Below, in pieces: positions 1 through 8,082 of a stretch of 64,000 bases of DNA. The position numbers and the translations under genes are program-made. The stretch is from an uncultured Lachnospiraceae bacterium (lineage in GTDB: Bacteria > Bacillota > Clostridia > Lachnospirales > Lachnospiraceae), in assembly GCA_947089905.1 (NCBI GenBank), contig CAMUMG010000003.1:142442-206441 (forward strand), written 5' to 3'. Each line of letters begins with the position of its first letter. Within the stretch, counting starts at the first letter, position 1. The notes under the pieces were generated by a model. It worked only from the letters and a program-made list of their open reading frames with translations. It was not told the origin of the DNA and did no database searches.

Positions 1-329
1 TCTTGTTCTTTTTGCGTAATTCCAATCCGTTTCATTTCGGTTAAAGCAACATCTCTATTTTTGTCTTGATTTAGTTCATTATAATAATCATTATAATACT
101 TAATATTTTTTGTAGCTGCATATCCTCTTACTGCATTCGTAAGATTTTCTGAACCTCTTTGATATTTTCTTGCAGCCTCTACTAAGTTATACTGATCATC
201 ATATTTTTTTCTTATTGATTTATTGCTAACAATCATCACTAAAAATAATACTACCAAGATTGCCATTAAAATAATACTACGAATTCCTATAATTCGTACT
301 TTTTCAGATTGCTTTACCGTTTTTTTCAT
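1..329 (-). CDS. Membrane signalling protein, N-terminal part (probable chemotaxis receptor)
   Basis: The gene runs off the left edge, so only about the first 109 residues are visible. The start ATG (327-329) is preceded by GGAGGAATCC. The N-terminus is basic (KKTVKQSEKVR), then has one hydrophobic segment at about residues 17-35. A helical stretch follows, rich in Asn, Tyr and Lys, that resembles the sensor region of clostridial methyl-accepting chemotaxis proteins and diguanylate cyclases. The output domain lies outside the window, so the class is inferred from this region only. The gene has its own strong promoter. Confidence 0.6.
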   Translation of the reverse strand, partial: MKKTVKQSEKVRIIGIRSIILMAILVVLFLVMIVSNKSIRKKYDDQYNLVEAARKYQRGSENLTNAVRGYAATKNIKYYNDYYNELNQDKNRDVALTEMKRIGITQKEQ

Positions 330-384
330 TGGATTCCTCCTATAACTTTTGCATAGTTTTAAGACTTTTTGCTTATTTATTTTT

Positions 385-413
385 ATTCTAACACATTTTT
401 TCAAAATTGTAAA
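385..413 (-). promoter_or_regulatory. Promoter of the membrane signalling gene
   Basis: Read on the minus strand, TTTACA (408-413) and TAGAAT (385-390) are separated by 17 bases, a good housekeeping-sigma promoter. It gives a 5' leader of roughly 50 bases ahead of the start at 329. Confidence 0.7.
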
Positions 414-459
414 CAAATCTTAAACAAATTGCAATCTCAGTTCCTTCTATATCTTATAA

Positions 460-1356
460 TTATTTCCATGAAAATTGACAGGGGGTTCGATTATCTACTG
501 TATCAAATGTATATCCTGCCTCTTTGATTTCTGAAATAATTTCAGGAAGTAGAGAAACTGTCAGCGAATTCTTTTCCGAATCGTGCATTAAAACAACAGG
601 ATAGTGAAATCTATTATAATCTTTTCGAATATTTTTCATAATGGAATAAGCTGTTGGTTTTCCAACAGAATCTTCAGCACTTACATTCCAATCATAAAAA
701 GTAAAGCCTCGACGCTCCATCTCAATAATTACCTCTTGTTTTATCTTTTTAACAAAAGAATTTGTACTTCCCCCCGGAAATCTAAAAATATTCGGTTTTA
801 CTCCTGTAATTTCATAAATTAACTGATATAATTTATCATAATCTTCTAAGAATGATTCTACAGAAGAGTATAACTTTTTATAATTATGAGAATACGTATG
901 TAGTCCAATTTTATGTCCATCTTCTACCATCTGTTTTAAACATTCTTTTCCTTTTTCTGTTATAGTTTCTCCAACTATAAAAAAGGTCGCCTTAATATTT
1001 GCTTTATCTAAAATGTCCAAAACCTCACAAGTACGATTACTTGGACCATCATCAAATGTTAAATATGCTGTTTTTGGACCATTCTCCTCCATTGTTGTTA
1101 TCTCTAGTGGTTCTGCATACAAATTTGGATAAAGAGAAGCATAAGATGGTAAATTGCTGTTTGGATTTTCACTTATCTCTCTTACTGCTTCGTTTTCTAA
1201 ATTTACAAAAACCTCTAAATCTTCTTCCCATTCTACAGTAATCTGCTGTTTTGATAATTCTTTTTCTTTATTTTGTATAAACAGAAGACGTCCGATTAAA
1301 ACAGCAAGTAAAAGACACATCCCTATTTTTAAACTATGCAGTTTTTTTTGCTTCAT
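460..1356 (-). CDS. Membrane-anchored polysaccharide deacetylase (PdaA/PgdA-like)
   Basis: This 298-residue protein has a hydrophobic anchor or uncleaved signal at residues 10-27 and a NodB-homology carbohydrate esterase 4 domain from about residue 95 to the end. All the metal and catalytic motifs are visible: TFDDG (100-104), HTYSH (H153 and H157), RFPGG (192-196), DWN (222-224) and LMHD (256-259). The family removes acetyl groups from peptidoglycan N-acetylglucosamine or N-acetylmuramic acid outside the cell. It is a single-gene unit between the signalling gene and ilvE. The exact sugar substrate cannot be told from sequence. Confidence 0.87.
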   Translation of the reverse strand: MKQKKLHSLKIGMCLLLAVLIGRLLFIQNKEKELSKQQITVEWEEDLEVFVNLENEAVREISENPNSNLPSYASLYPNLYAEPLEITTMEENGPKTAYLTFDDGPSNRTCEVLDILDKANIKATFFIVGETITEKGKECLKQMVEDGHKIGLHTYSHNYKKLYSSVESFLEDYDKLYQLIYEITGVKPNIFRFPGGSTNSFVKKIKQEVIIEMERRGFTFYDWNVSAEDSVGKPTAYSIMKNIRKDYNRFHYPVVLMHDSEKNSLTVSLLPEIISEIKEAGYTFDTVDNRTPCQFSWK

Positions 1357-1431
1357 CCTACACCTTCGTAATTTTATTGTTTTAATAAAAATGTATGCGA
1401 TACCCCCTTTGTTATTCCGTTTCTAATATAG

Positions 1432-1473
1432 AAATGCCACAGAACTTTAATTTCAATTTGTTCTGTGGCATTT
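1432..1473 (-). terminator. Terminator after ilvE
   Basis: A perfect 14-bp stem (1432-1445 with 1460-1473) encloses a 14-base loop, six bases after the ilvE stop. The minus-strand side has no clean T-run. The plus-strand side is T-rich, so termination strength on the minus strand is uncertain. Confidence 0.65.
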
Positions 1474-1479
1474 ACTTTT

Positions 1480-2550
1480 TTATTTTACTTCTGTTACCCA
1501 ACCTCTTGTATCAGGGATTCTTCCTAGTTGAATTCCTGTTACAGTATCATATAACTTTTGACTTAACTTTCCGATTCCTCCATCTTGAATCTGAATTACA
1601 TGATCTTGAAATCTCAAATGTCCAACTGGAGAAATGACTGCTGCTGTTCCAGTTCCAAAAACTTCTTCCATATCTCCATTTTTGCTTGCCTCATACAATT
1701 CTTCTACACAGATACGACGTTCCTCTACTGGAAATCCCCACTCTTTACATAAAGCAATAACCGAATTTCTTGTAATTCCCGGAAGAATACTTCCATTTAA
1801 CATTGGAGTTAAAACTGTTCCACGAATCTTAAAGAAAATATTCATTGCACCTACTTCTTCAATATACTTTCTTTCTACCCCATCTAACCAAAGTACTTGA
1901 GAATATCCTTCCTCATGAGCCTTTAACTGGGCAGCCATTGATGCTACATAATTCCCGCCTGTCTTTGCTTCTCCAATTCCTCCACGAACTGCACGCACAT
2001 AGTCATCTTCAATCCAGATCTTTACTGGATTTAGACCTTCTGGATAATATGCTCCAACTGGAGAAAGAATAATCATAAATAAATAAGTATCTGATGGTCG
2101 AACTCCAAGGAATGGATCTGTCGCAATAATAAACGGTCGAATATAAAGGGATGTTTCTTTACGGTTTGGAATCCAAGCAGCATCTACTTTTACCAATTCT
2201 TTTACTGCCTGTACAAAATCTTCTTCTGGAATCTTTGGAATACAAAGACGTTCATTTGTATGATTGGTTCGCTTTGCATTCATATCTGGGCGAAACAGTA
2301 AAATCCTTCCGTCATCAGCACGATATGCTTTTAATCCTTCAAACATCTCCTGTCCATAGTGAAAGACCATTGCAGAAGGTTCTAGTACAACTGGCTGATA
2401 AGGAACAATTCTTGGATCATGCCATCCCTTTCCTGTCTCATAGTTCATAATAAACATATGATCTGTAAAAATTGTTCCAAATTTTAATGGATTTTCTGGT
2501 TCTGGAAGTGGTTTTGGATTTGTCGTCTTCTCTACTCTAATCGATAACAT
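1480..2550 (-). CDS. ilvE: Branched-chain amino acid aminotransferase
   Basis: This 356-residue, PLP-dependent fold-type IV aminotransferase carries out the last step of leucine, isoleucine and valine synthesis, or the first step of their breakdown. It is of the longer BCAT type found in eukaryotes and many Firmicutes. The PLP lysine is K196 in EAKTGGNY. EEVGAMN (231-237) and FGTGTAAVISPV (298-309) are the conserved substrate- and phosphate-binding stretches. It stands alone with its own promoter and terminator and is not part of an ilv operon here. Confidence 0.93.
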   Translation of the reverse strand: MLSIRVEKTTNPKPLPEPENPLKFGTIFTDHMFIMNYETGKGWHDPRIVPYQPVVLEPSAMVFHYGQEMFEGLKAYRADDGRILLFRPDMNAKRTNHTNERLCIPKIPEEDFVQAVKELVKVDAAWIPNRKETSLYIRPFIIATDPFLGVRPSDTYLFMIILSPVGAYYPEGLNPVKIWIEDDYVRAVRGGIGEAKTGGNYVASMAAQLKAHEEGYSQVLWLDGVERKYIEEVGAMNIFFKIRGTVLTPMLNGSILPGITRNSVIALCKEWGFPVEERRICVEELYEASKNGDMEEVFGTGTAAVISPVGHLRFQDHVIQIQDGGIGKLSQKLYDTVTGIQLGRIPDTRGWVTEVK

Positions 2551-2581
2551 AGATTTTCCCTCTTTCTGTAATGTTTCATAT

Positions 2582-2610
2582 ATCTTAGTCCTATATCAGT
2601 GATTTTTCAA
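2582..2610 (-). promoter_or_regulatory. Promoter of ilvE
   Basis: On the minus strand TTGAAA (2605-2610) and TAAGAT (2582-2587) are spaced by 17 bases, about 30 bases ahead of the ilvE start. Confidence 0.55.
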
Positions 2611-2628
2611 GTATTTTTTTTATAAACC

Positions 2629-2664
2629 AAAAAAAGGATCTGTCTATTATTCAGACAGATCCTT
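2629..2664 (-). terminator. Terminator of nrdD
   Basis: A 12-bp perfect stem (2634-2645 with 2653-2664) has a 7-base loop. On the minus strand it runs straight into a stretch of seven T (2629-2635). This is a textbook intrinsic terminator 35 bases after the nrdD stop. Confidence 0.9.
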
Positions 2665-2699
2665 CTATTTTTTAAAATATTATTTTATTTGTTACTAAT

Positions 2700-5090
2700 T
2701 TATAATAGTAATGCCTCTGAACGATTTCTTTCCGCAAACAGACGAATATCAGAAACATTGGCATATTTTTGAATTTCCCCATTTTGTCTTACAATTAAAG
2801 TTGGTGCCTGCATAATTCCATAAGCCATTGCACGCTCTGATTGTTCTTCTGCATCTACTGTCAGATAAGAAATACCATTTAGATATTGTTTTGCAAGCCT
2901 GCAGTTTGGACATGTTTTTGTGGTAAATAGATAAAGTCCATCTTCTTCTGAGCCTAAGTCAAGCGTAATTGGTTCTTTTTTAGGAAGTGATTCCTTTTGT
3001 TGTGCCTTAAAGCATCTCATCGCATCTACTTCATATTCTTTCCGGTTTTTAAACTCTTGAATCTTTCCTAAATTCCAATTTTTAATTGGACGATAATAAC
3101 CTGTGATTCTACTGTAAACTTCTGTTTCCTCTCCACATTCTGGACAGGTCATTTGTTCTCCCGTCAAATATCCATGTGTTCTACAGATAGAATAGGTTGG
3201 AGAAAGGGTATAATATGGCAAGCTATAATTTTCCGCAATCGTATGTACCAATTTAGCCGCAGCCTGCCAGTCTGGAAGTTTTTCTCCTAAAAAGGCGTGA
3301 AATACAGTTCCCGAAGTATATAATGTCTGTAACTGATCTTGAATATCTAAAGCGGCAAAAATATCTTCTGTATAATCTACTGGCAAATGAGAGCTATTTG
3401 TATAATATGGAGTATCTCCTTCATTTCCCGCAGTAATAATATCTGGAAAACGTTCTTTATCATGTTTTGCAAATCGATAGGTAGTAGATTCTGCAGGGGT
3501 TGCTTCCAGATTATAAAGATCTCCATATTGTACTTGATATTGACTTAAACGTTCACGCATATGATTTAAGACTTTAACAGAAAATTCCTGTACCTGTTTA
3601 TCTGTCATATCCTTACGAATCCATTTTGCATTCTTTCCAGCTTCATTCATTCCAATCAGTCCAATAGTTGAAAAATGATTATTAAAACTTCCAAGATAGC
3701 GTTTTGTATAAGGATATAGTCCTTCCTCTAATAATTTGCTAATTACATCCCGCTTTACTTTTAAAGAACGGGCAGCAACATCCATCATCCGATCTAAACG
3801 TTTAAAAAATTCTTTTTCATCTGCTGAAAGATAGGCGATTCTTGGCATATTGATAGTAACTACACCTACAGAACCTGTACTTTCTCCACTTCCAAAAAAT
3901 CCTCCCATCTTTTTTCTAAGTTCACGCAAATCAAGACGAAGACGACAGCACATAGAACGTACATCACTTGGCTGCATATCACTGTTGATATAGTTTGAAA
4001 AATAAGGTGTTCCATATTTTGCAGTCATTTCAAATAATAGACGATTATTTTCTGTATCTGACCAATCAAAATCCTTTGTGATTGAATAAGTTGGAATCGG
4101 ATACTGGAATCCCCTTCCGTTTGCATCTCCTTCAATCATAATTTCAATAAATGCCTTATTAATCATGTCCATTTCTTTTTTACAGTCTTTATATTTAAAA
4201 TCTACTTCTTTTCCGCCAATAATACAGTTTTGCTCTGCTAAATCAGCAGGTACCGTCCAATCTAGGGTAATATTAGAAAATGGAGCCTGTGTTCCCCAGC
4301 GACTTGGTGTATTTACCCCATAAATAAAGCATTGAATACATTGTTTTACTTCGTGATAATTGAGATGATCTACCTTTACAAACGGAGCTAAATAGGTATC
4401 AAATGAAGAAAATGCCTGTGCACCAGCCCATTCATTTTGCATAATTCCTAAGAAATTAACCATCTGATTACAAAGTGTAGATAAATGTTTTGCTGGAGCA
4501 GAAGTAATTTTTCCCGGAATTCCACCTAGTCCTTCTTTAATTAACTGCCTTAATGACCATCCAGCACAATATCCTGTCAGCATAGAAAGATCATGGATAT
4601 GGATGTCCCCATTGCGATGGGCAGAGGCAACCTCATCATCATAAATTTCGGACAACCAATAATTTGCTGTAATTGAGCCAGAATTATGTAAAATTAATCC
4701 TCCTACAGAGTAGGTTACTGTAGAATTTTCTTTAACTCTCCAGTCCTCTTCTTTTACGTAACTATTGACAATCTCTTTATAGTCTAAAATAGTTGATTTC
4801 ATATTTCGTATCTTTTCCCGATTTTTCCGGTAAAGAATATATGCTTTTGCAACATCAGTATATCCAGACTGTTCTAATGTATGTTCTACACTATCTTGAA
4901 TATCTTCTACAGAAACTTTTCCGTTTTTGGCTTTTGACTGAAAATCTGAAGTTACACGCAATGCCAACAGATTAATAATATCCTCATTATATAATTTTTC
5001 CGTTGCATTAAAAGCCTTTGAAATCGCATTCGTTATCTTTTGTAAATTAAATTCCGCAATTTCTCCATCTCGTTTGATTACTTCCATCAT
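2700..5090 (-). CDS. nrdD: Anaerobic ribonucleoside-triphosphate reductase with fused C-terminal redoxin domain
   Basis: This 796-residue class III ribonucleotide reductase makes dNTPs without oxygen using a glycyl radical. An ATP-cone occupies about residues 1-95, followed by the catalytic barrel. The zinc cysteines are seen at C636, C649 and C652, and the radical motif RITGYYRP has its glycine at G664. In most family members this glycine lies close to the C-terminus. Here about 130 residues follow, and residues 718-790 look like a glutaredoxin/thioredoxin-fold domain with a CPNC motif (C727 and C730) and a cis-proline-like APT. That suggests the reductant domain is built in. The activating enzyme gene nrdG is not adjacent. 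Start chosen: the first of two ATGs after GAGGTTGAT. Confidence 0.93.
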   Translation of the reverse strand: MMEVIKRDGEIAEFNLQKITNAISKAFNATEKLYNEDIINLLALRVTSDFQSKAKNGKVSVEDIQDSVEHTLEQSGYTDVAKAYILYRKNREKIRNMKSTILDYKEIVNSYVKEEDWRVKENSTVTYSVGGLILHNSGSITANYWLSEIYDDEVASAHRNGDIHIHDLSMLTGYCAGWSLRQLIKEGLGGIPGKITSAPAKHLSTLCNQMVNFLGIMQNEWAGAQAFSSFDTYLAPFVKVDHLNYHEVKQCIQCFIYGVNTPSRWGTQAPFSNITLDWTVPADLAEQNCIIGGKEVDFKYKDCKKEMDMINKAFIEIMIEGDANGRGFQYPIPTYSITKDFDWSDTENNRLLFEMTAKYGTPYFSNYINSDMQPSDVRSMCCRLRLDLRELRKKMGGFFGSGESTGSVGVVTINMPRIAYLSADEKEFFKRLDRMMDVAARSLKVKRDVISKLLEEGLYPYTKRYLGSFNNHFSTIGLIGMNEAGKNAKWIRKDMTDKQVQEFSVKVLNHMRERLSQYQVQYGDLYNLEATPAESTTYRFAKHDKERFPDIITAGNEGDTPYYTNSSHLPVDYTEDIFAALDIQDQLQTLYTSGTVFHAFLGEKLPDWQAAAKLVHTIAENYSLPYYTLSPTYSICRTHGYLTGEQMTCPECGEETEVYSRITGYYRPIKNWNLGKIQEFKNRKEYEVDAMRCFKAQQKESLPKKEPITLDLGSEEDGLYLFTTKTCPNCRLAKQYLNGISYLTVDAEEQSERAMAYGIMQAPTLIVRQNGEIQKYANVSDIRLFAERNRSEALLL

Positions 5091-5105
5091 ATCAACCTCG
5101 ATTCC

Positions 5106-5193
5106 GGAGTTGTTGCATTAAAGAAATCAGATATAAGATGTAACCTTCTACTAATATCTTATATTGTATATTCACTCTTAGTGCGACAACTCC
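5106..5193 (-). promoter_or_regulatory. Structured 5' leader of nrdD
   Basis: A 12-bp outer stem (5106-5117 with 5182-5193, one G-U pair) encloses a second perfect 9-bp stem (5131-5139 with 5156-5164). The element lies wholly within the nrdD transcript leader, between the promoter and the ribosome-binding site. It matches no riboswitch class I can name. The outer arms share the GGAGTTGT/ACAACTCC core seen at four other sites in this window. Confidence 0.5.
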
Positions 5194-5212
5194 ATAAATT
5201 TATTACGTTATG

Positions 5213-5241
5213 ATTGTATCAGAAAAGAAGTCATTCGTCAA
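5213..5241 (-). promoter_or_regulatory. Promoter of nrdD
   Basis: TTGACG (5236-5241) and TACAAT (5213-5218) on the minus strand are spaced by 17 bases. Transcription from here would give a leader of about 115 bases. Confidence 0.75.
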
Positions 5242-5247
5242 CTAAAA

Positions 5248-5294
5248 CTACTAGATATATTGCATATATTTAATTTTACCACTATATGTTGTGT
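5248..5294 (-). promoter_or_regulatory. Paired NrdR boxes upstream of nrdD
   Basis: Two NrdR-box-like sites lie just upstream of the -35. The distal one, CCACTATATGTTGTGT (5279-5294), matches the 16-bp palindromic consensus at nearly every position. The proximal one, CTACTAGATATATTGC (5248-5263), is a weaker match. Their starts are 31 bp apart, about three helical turns, the usual arrangement for NrdR. NrdR represses ribonucleotide reductase genes when dATP is plentiful. The regulator gene itself is not in this window. Confidence 0.65.
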
Positions 5295-5533
5295 AAAGCT
5301 GTCCTATATCTTATAGATTCTTTGAACTGATTTCAGACGATATAAATGGTTTTTATCTAATGCGTTTCAACTTAAATTACTCTTTGATTAATAACCGTAA
5401 ACGAAAAAAAATCGTGAAAAATAGATCTTAATTTTTCCAATTTTCTTATTGAAAACCTGTCATTTTATCAAAAAAGTTTCGATTTTTATATCTTTCGTCT
5501 TTGATACAAATAGATATTCAATAAAATTTTCAC
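5295..5533. other. AT-rich intergenic stretch downstream of hflX
   Basis: About 240 bases between the NrdR boxes and the 3' end of hflX. I see no open reading frame with a ribosome-binding site and no convincing hairpin terminator for hflX. Confidence 0.5.
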
Positions 5534-6775
5534 TTACAGAGAACTTAAATCTTTTGGAACATAGGCACGCACAAAAATTCCGTCTTCTCGATATTCTTCT
5601 GTTAAGAGTTGTCCAAACTTTCTAATTTTAGAAAGTTTTGCTGTATCAGTATATGGAATAATCCATTCTACTAACTGCTTTTGTTCTTGTAATACCTTTG
5701 AAAAGAGTTCTAATAGCTGCGAAATTCCCTCTCCTGTCTTAGCAGACAATTTTACAACATAATCTGCCTTAAAATCTCTTATAATTGGATTTTCTGAAAC
5801 AAGATCCTGTTTATTAAAAATTGTAATAATAGTTTTATTTTTAATTTCTAACTGTCTTAATGTTTCATAGACAACGTGCATTTGTAAATCTAAATTGGGA
5901 TTAGATAAATCTACCACATGAAGAATAAAATCTGCATACTTTGCTTCCTCTAATGTTGAACGAAAAGCATCGACTAAATGGTGTGGAAGTTTTTGAATAA
6001 ATCCTACTGTATCTGTTAAAAGAAGCTGCTGCCCATTTTCTAGTGTAAGATTTCGTGTTGTTGGATCTAATGTAGCAAATAACTTGTTCTCTTCTAAAAC
6101 TCCTGCTTTAGTCAGCCGATTTAATAGAGTAGATTTTCCAGCATTCGTATATCCTACAATCGCAGCCACAGGAATTTGATTTTTCTCTCTTAATGCTCTT
6201 GCAACTTCTCTACTGCGTTTTACCTGTTCTAATTCTTTATTTAATTGAGAAATTCTATTGCGGATTAATCTTCGATCCATCTCCAACTTTTTTTCTCCTG
6301 GTCCTCTTGTTCCAATTCCTCCTCCTAATCTTGATAAAGCGGTTCCCATTCCAATCAGCCTTGTAGATTGATATTTTAACTGGGCTAACTCTACCTGAAT
6401 TTTTCCCTCTTTTGTTACTGCATGTTGTGCAAAAATATCTAAAATCAACATAGTCCTATCCATTACTTTCATTTCCAATGCAATTTCTAAATTTTTCATC
6501 TGGGCAGGAGAAAGCTCATCATCGCAAATGATGCCAGTTGCATGATTTTCGACAGCAAGTGCTGCTACTTCCTCTATTTTTCCACTTCCAATATAAGTTC
6601 CCGGATGAATTTTTTCTCTATTTTGAATCACCATTCCTACACTTTCTGCTCCAGCAGTCTGTACTAATTCTGCCAATTCCTCCAAGGACTCTTTTGTAGC
6701 ATCCTGTTCATTTAGTGCTACTCCAACTAAAATAACACGTTCTACTTCTTCTTTGATTTCAATTAATTCTGCCAT
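5534..6775 (-). CDS. hflX: GTPase HflX
   Basis: This 413-residue protein is a ribosome-associated GTPase that splits stalled or hibernating 70S ribosomes under stress. The N-terminal HflX domain has the conserved HPGTYIGSGK (57-66), and the linker has GTRGPGEKKLE (155-165). The G domain carries GYTNAGKST (208-216, P-loop), DTVGF (255-259) and NKQD (321-324). Length and order match the family. It lies 28 bases after the TPR lipoprotein gene and is probably co-transcribed with it. Confidence 0.95.
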   Translation of the reverse strand: MAELIEIKEEVERVILVGVALNEQDATKESLEELAELVQTAGAESVGMVIQNREKIHPGTYIGSGKIEEVAALAVENHATGIICDDELSPAQMKNLEIALEMKVMDRTMLILDIFAQHAVTKEGKIQVELAQLKYQSTRLIGMGTALSRLGGGIGTRGPGEKKLEMDRRLIRNRISQLNKELEQVKRSREVARALREKNQIPVAAIVGYTNAGKSTLLNRLTKAGVLEENKLFATLDPTTRNLTLENGQQLLLTDTVGFIQKLPHHLVDAFRSTLEEAKYADFILHVVDLSNPNLDLQMHVVYETLRQLEIKNKTIITIFNKQDLVSENPIIRDFKADYVVKLSAKTGEGISQLLELFSKVLQEQKQLVEWIIPYTDTAKLSKIRKFGQLLTEEYREDGIFVRAYVPKDLSSL

Positions 6776-6803
6776 AGTTCTCCTCTCTTTTCTATTGATA
6801 ATC

Positions 6804-8003
6804 TCAATTAGAAGCGTCGTTACTTTCTTTTACACGGGTTTTTAAAAAAATAATATCATTTTTTGCCTGATCATCATCGGGATAGATCACTAAATACCTC
6901 TCCATCTTATCGAGTGCTTCTTCAAAGTTCCCCATATATTCTAAATAAGCAACTTCATTTCTTGCTAGTTCCTGACGGATTGAAGCATCACTCAATATCT
7001 TTGCTTTTTCTAAATATTCTCCCGCCGCATCTAAATCCCGTAATTGTAAACAGCACACCAATAATTGATTATACATAGTAGCCGTTCCCGGACGTCCACT
7101 GGAGATATATTCTTCCAGTAACGTTTTTGCTGTCTTAAAATCTCCTTCCTCTAACGCTAATTCTCCTAGAAAATATTTTGCCTGAACAAATCCCTTTTCT
7201 AAAACCTGTTCAAATTCTATTTTAGCAGATGTCCTATTTCCCTGATAGAAATGTACTTGTGCTAGATCAAATAGATCTGCATCACTGTTGACTGGCAATT
7301 CCTCTGCCCTTTTTAAAACCTCACTTGCCTCACCTTCTCTTTCTAATTCTTTTAAAGCAGCAAATTTACCTAAATAAGTTGAAAAATCTTTAGAAGACAT
7401 AGAAATAGCCTTTTCATAATCCTCCAAACTCTTTTCATATTCTCCTTGTTTTCGGTATAAATTTCCCCTTGTTCTATAAAGTCCTGCTGTTTCAATTCCC
7501 TCTTTTAATAATTCTTCATAAATAGTTAACGCTTCCTCTAACCTCCCTAATAATTCTAATGCACTTGACTGATATAATAATAGATCGGTATTTAATTCTT
7601 CCTCCTGCTTAATTGCAAGTGCTTTTTCAAACTGTTCTAGCGCAAGTTCATACTGTCCGCTACAATACTCTACAATCCCAAGTCCCCGATATGCCTTTTT
7701 ATTATTTCCCTGAACCATATCAATTTCTTTTTCTGAAATTACGCGTTGAAATTGCTCTTTTGCATGTTCAAACTCTTCTAATTGAATTAGTGTAAACCCA
7801 TAATCCAAATAAAATTCTGTCTTATCTGGATTTTTTTCAATTGCCTCTTGAAATAGATCGGCGGCTGTTTCATATTCCTTTGCCTCATATGCCTCTAATG
7901 CCTTTGCATATCTACGGTTAGATGGTTTTAAACCACAACCTCCCAACACAGTTGTCATACTCAATACAAAAATTAAAACCTTCCAGTTCTTTATTTTTTT
8001 CAT
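6804..8003 (-). CDS. TPR-repeat lipoprotein
   Basis: This 399-residue protein has a lipoprotein signal peptide ending in the lipobox VLGGC, with C23 as the predicted lipidated residue. Most of the rest is tandem tetratricopeptide repeats, seen as A/G-x-L-x-x-A periodicity from about residue 32 to 385. Such proteins are scaffolds at the outer face of the membrane. No enzymatic domain is visible, so a specific function cannot be assigned. It precedes hflX, probably in the same transcript. Confidence 0.85.
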   Translation of the reverse strand: MKKIKNWKVLIFVLSMTTVLGGCGLKPSNRRYAKALEAYEAKEYETAADLFQEAIEKNPDKTEFYLDYGFTLIQLEEFEHAKEQFQRVISEKEIDMVQGNNKKAYRGLGIVEYCSGQYELALEQFEKALAIKQEEELNTDLLLYQSSALELLGRLEEALTIYEELLKEGIETAGLYRTRGNLYRKQGEYEKSLEDYEKAISMSSKDFSTYLGKFAALKELEREGEASEVLKRAEELPVNSDADLFDLAQVHFYQGNRTSAKIEFEQVLEKGFVQAKYFLGELALEEGDFKTAKTLLEEYISSGRPGTATMYNQLLVCCLQLRDLDAAGEYLEKAKILSDASIRQELARNEVAYLEYMGNFEEALDKMERYLVIYPDDDQAKNDIIFLKTRVKESNDASN

Positions 8004-8045
8004 ATAACATCTCCCATTTGTTTAATATTTTTCCAATATAAATTT

Positions 8046-8074
8046 AGTGTATCCGATCTGTTCTTTTATTGCAA
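8046..8074 (-). promoter_or_regulatory. Promoter of the TPR lipoprotein-hflX unit
   Basis: TTGCAA (8069-8074) and TACACT (8046-8051) on the minus strand are spaced by 17 bases, about 40 bases ahead of the start. Confidence 0.5.
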
Positions 8075-8082
8075 TCTCAATT

